In this document: piece after piece, positions 22,317 through 24,229 of the stretch
Layout: each line of letters starts with the position of its first letter
Position numbering within the stretch: the first letter of the stretch is position 1
NCBI GenBank assembly: GCA_037138475.1
Contig: JBAXII010000018.1
Span: 1 to 24,229, forward strand
Reading direction: 5' to 3'
DNA from: JAGOLU01 sp037138475
Lineage (GTDB): Bacteria; Patescibacteriota; Microgenomatia; UBA1406; GWC2-37-13
DNA: 24,229 nt
Made by a program: the position numbers and the translations under genes
Notes under the pieces: generated by a model
What the model was told of the DNA's origin: nothing
What the model saw: only the letters and a program-made list of their open reading frames with translations
Databases searched by the model: none

Positions 22317-22802
22317 ATGAACCTATCCAAAAAGATAGCACTCAGTACTCTTATGGTAGCTGCGCTTGTCAGCATATCGTCGAGTCCTGTCTCGGCTCGA
22401 GGCATGGGTGGTGCGGTGGGACATGACTCACTCATCACCAAGATCGCTCAAAAGTTTGGACTGAAGGAGGCGGATGTACGAGGGGTGTTTGACACGCAAC
22501 ACACCGAGCACATGGCTCAGATGCAGACTCGTATGAGTGATCGTTTGACCCAGCTCGTCAAGGATGGCAAAATTACTGAGGCACAAAAAAAGCTCATCAT
22601 AGTAAAGCATGCGGAGATGCAGAAAAAGATGCAATCCCAAAAGGACGCGATGAAGGACAAGACACATGCTGAGCGCAAAGCACTCATGGATGCAAAGCGT
22701 GCTGAGCTTGAACAGTGGGCAAAGTCAAATGGGATAGATGCGCAGTATCTACTGCCCTTCGGAGGATCACGGCACGGGATGATGAATGGTATGAATAAGT
22801 GA
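22317..22802 (+). CDS. Small exported helical protein, Spy/DUF2680-like
   Basis: The 161-residue product has a signal peptide (1-27, ending PVSA) and then a mostly helical, very charged body: KIAQKFGLKEADVRGVFDTQ, then RLTQLVKDGKITEAQKKLIIVKHAEMQKKM and MDAKRAELEQWAKSNGI. 'LvkdGKITeaQ' is a recurrent motif of DUF2680-type proteins. The length, Met/Gln/Lys-rich helices and histidines with Met (RHGMMNGMNK) at the end recall Spy/CpxP periplasmic chaperones, which are induced by two-component systems, but the Spy LTxxQ motifs are not clearly there. It starts 50 nt after the kinase gene and is closed by a terminator, so it belongs to the same unit. Confidence 0.75.
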   Translation: MNLSKKIALSTLMVAALVSISSSPVSARGMGGAVGHDSLITKIAQKFGLKEADVRGVFDTQHTEHMAQMQTRMSDRLTQLVKDGKITEAQKKLIIVKHAEMQKKMQSQKDAMKDKTHAERKALMDAKRAELEQWAKSNGIDAQYLLPFGGSRHGMMNGMNK

Positions 22803-22832
22803 TGTGAATGGACTTCTAAGGGGACGATGATG

Positions 22833-22860
22833 TGCCCCGCCTATGGCGGGGGCATTTCTT
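22833..22860 (+). terminator. Terminator of the two-component operon
   Basis: tgccccgcc (22833-22841) pairs with ggcgggggca (22845-22854) with one bulged G and a 3-nt loop, followed by a T-rich stretch tttctttg. It is located 30 nt after the stop of the exported protein. Confidence 0.8.
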
Positions 22861-23040
22861 TGTACTAGTATGGACATCTCGCTCTTGGTTGTACTAGTGG
22901 CACTGTATGTCGATGCGAATCATTCACATCGGTGACTGAATGTGTATTTGTGTCAAGATAGTCATCTTGGCCCCCGAAGGGGTCCCTTTGAGAGACTGTG
23001 TAATTTTTCGCTGTAGCAATTCTGTATGCAACACCTCCTA

Positions 23041-23064
23041 TTGCATGTGGCAAAATCTCCAGGT
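23041..23064. repeat. Shared motif TTGCAT-N4-CAAAATCTCCAGGT, copy B
   Basis: Second copy, starting 3 nt beyond the stop of the right-hand exported protein gene. All 20 defined bases agree with copy A. Confidence 0.5.
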
Positions 23065-23066
23065 CC

Positions 23067-24229
23067 TCACTCCTCCCTCCACTCCTTCATCACGGGAGAG
23101 AGATACGGCACCAGCTGTAGATACTGATCAGGATCCACGGTGATAAGGACTGAGGGGCGGGCATGATCGAGATCGGCACGACTCCGTCCTTGTACACATC
23201 CTGTGGGATCACCGGTACAGATCAGATTGCCTACTACTTTGAGTGTACTTCCTATGCCTGTATCTATCTGATCAGCGAGGATGATACCCTTTATCTGTAC
23301 ATCACCCAGATCTGCAAAGGTGACTTTGGAGCTCAGGATGAGAAGTGATTTTGCATTCGCACTGATATTGTAACTTTGTCCAGTGAGGGTGAGGGGACCG
23401 AGCGTAGTACCCTTTCGTACCAGGAGTACCAGTGACTTGCCGGTACCGGTCGTCGTAAATGATCGTATGTCGCTCGCGTTGGCTGACTCCAGTACATTGA
23501 TACTTTCAGCAGAAAGGGTGAGTACTCCATTGTGTGGAGTGACCACTTGATAGGGCTTGGTACGCAGAAGTGTCAACACATGTGTATCCAGGGTACCGGT
23601 GATGGCACGTGGTGTATAGTCGTCTACCGTCCACCATGATTTTGATACTCTTCCCGTCTCTCCTACAGCCACATTGGCTACCACTCCCACAGCTCCCCCG
23701 CTCATCCCCGACAGGTCAGTATCAGTCTGATCAAATGAGTCGATGATAAAGGGATGATCATTCATGAGCGATTTTCCAGAATGTACAAAACTTGCATCAA
23801 TCAGCTTGATCCATGGTCCCACCGTAGTACAGTCATGAGCAACCGTAAGGGGATACCCGGTAACAGGATAAAACAAGTTTGCAGTCTGTGCAGGATCAGG
23901 AGACTGGGTACAGGGAGTGAGTGAGGTGGATGATACGTGTATCGGAGTATTGCTCCCGATACAGGTATTTGCAGGTACGGGAAAGTGACATATACACCGC
24001 GTAGCTCCATAGCTACCCGTATGCAGAGTAACACCCTCATCATCAGTCAACACACACTCAGGGGTAGGGACACTCGGACACGAGCTTCCTCCTGAGCTAT
24101 ATGACGGTGCACCCACCGTAAGACTCGATATGATAAAAGGTTGCGCATCAGTCGCCAGTCTCTCTACTCCACCAGTAGTCTGTGCAAACTGACAAGATAC
24201 GTCAAAAGAAGAGAGATAAGGGACGGGAG
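23067..24229 (-). CDS. Large exported protein, C-terminal part (5' end beyond window)
   Basis: The frame is open from 23067 to the right edge, so at least 387 residues are present and the start is outside; an internal GTG at 24116 is not the start, because SSFDVSCQF and further sequence precede it in frame. The visible part is Ser/Thr/Gly-rich, with cysteines in its first half (SSCPSVPTPECVL, CICHFPVPANTC, CTQSPDP), then a beta-rich part of repeated short strands (GVLTLSAESINVLES, GPLTLTGQSYNIS, SLLILSSKVTFADL, GIILADQIDTGIGSTLKVVGNLIC). No transmembrane helix is seen in this part. It resembles surface proteins with beta-helix-like tails, but no family was recognised. The last residues are acidic/basic (MKEWREE). 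Confidence 0.75.
   Translation of the reverse strand, partial: PVPYLSSFDVSCQFAQTTGGVERLATDAQPFIISSLTVGAPSYSSGGSSCPSVPTPECVLTDDEGVTLHTGSYGATRCICHFPVPANTCIGSNTPIHVSSTSLTPCTQSPDPAQTANLFYPVTGYPLTVAHDCTTVGPWIKLIDASFVHSGKSLMNDHPFIIDSFDQTDTDLSGMSGGAVGVVANVAVGETGRVSKSWWTVDDYTPRAITGTLDTHVLTLLRTKPYQVVTPHNGVLTLSAESINVLESANASDIRSFTTTGTGKSLVLLVRKGTTLGPLTLTGQSYNISANAKSLLILSSKVTFADLGDVQIKGIILADQIDTGIGSTLKVVGNLICTGDPTGCVQGRSRADLDHARPSVLITVDPDQYLQLVPYLSPVMKEWREE

Noticed and set aside
22974..22995. GC-rich hairpin ggcccccgaaggggtcc as terminator
   Set aside because: A central mismatch and no T-tract on the minus strand, only three T on the plus strand; another terminator already ends the plus-strand operon.
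22865..23053. Minus-strand frame of 62 residues after the exported protein gene (HAIGGVAYRIATAKNYTV...)
   Set aside because: Composition is plausible, but it starts with TTG without a Shine-Dalgarno sequence, it overlaps the shared non-coding motif, and no family is recognisable.

Overview
The window looks like a piece of a Candidate Phyla Radiation (Patescibacteria) chromosome, most likely from the Microgenomates side. This is an inference from style, not from a marker gene. The supporting signs are extracellular proteins with long Pro-Thr(-Asn) linkers, a prepilin fused to adhesin-type domains, TGA used as a normal stop (so not the recoded Gracilibacteria/Absconditabacteria), compact operons, and many genes whose -10 box lies 6 to 11 nt from the start codon, as expected for leaderless mRNAs. 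No rRNA, tRNA or CRISPR array was found.

Layout. 1-3915 (minus): a probable operon of a GT-B-like glycosyltransferase, LemA and a DUF2207 membrane protein cut by the left edge. 4091-5785 (plus): a membrane-anchored beta-propeller protein resembling COG4880. 6021-8288 (minus): a prepilin-like protein with LamG, Pro-Thr linker and DUF11-like parts plus a cysteine cluster. 8352-9990: about 1.6 kb without a credible gene, very AT-rich in its second half, with repeated small dyads. 10155-11338 (plus): a glycine-rich RRM protein, a clear terminator, then 6-phosphogluconolactonase. 11353-12789 (minus): a secreted protein with a Pro-Thr linker, an FN3-like domain and C-terminal membrane helices. 12912-14809: a trypsin-like protease pseudogene broken by frame losses and by an IS3-family element (13411-14593, 3-bp target duplication). 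14814-17212 (minus): gnd and zwf, overlapping by 4 nt. 17293-17877 (plus): a UPF0314/DUF2585 membrane protein. 17962-18073: a nested inverted repeat. 18122-18976 (minus): two small membrane proteins. 19084-19599 (plus): RecX. 19831-20190 (minus): a second glycine-rich RRM protein. 20534-22802 (plus): an OmpR-type response regulator, a sensor kinase and a small exported helical protein, ending in a terminator. 23067-24229 (minus): the 3' part of a large exported protein cut by the right edge.

Functional picture. zwf, pgl and gnd together give the complete oxidative branch of the pentose phosphate pathway (glucose 6-phosphate to ribulose 5-phosphate), although pgl sits apart from the other two with the disrupted protease between them. 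Much of the rest is cell surface: pilin-adhesin, linker proteins, propeller, LemA/DUF2207 and a two-component system next to a Spy-like exported protein. The two RRM genes differ from their neighbours in having leaders of over 100 nt, which suggests post-transcriptional control.
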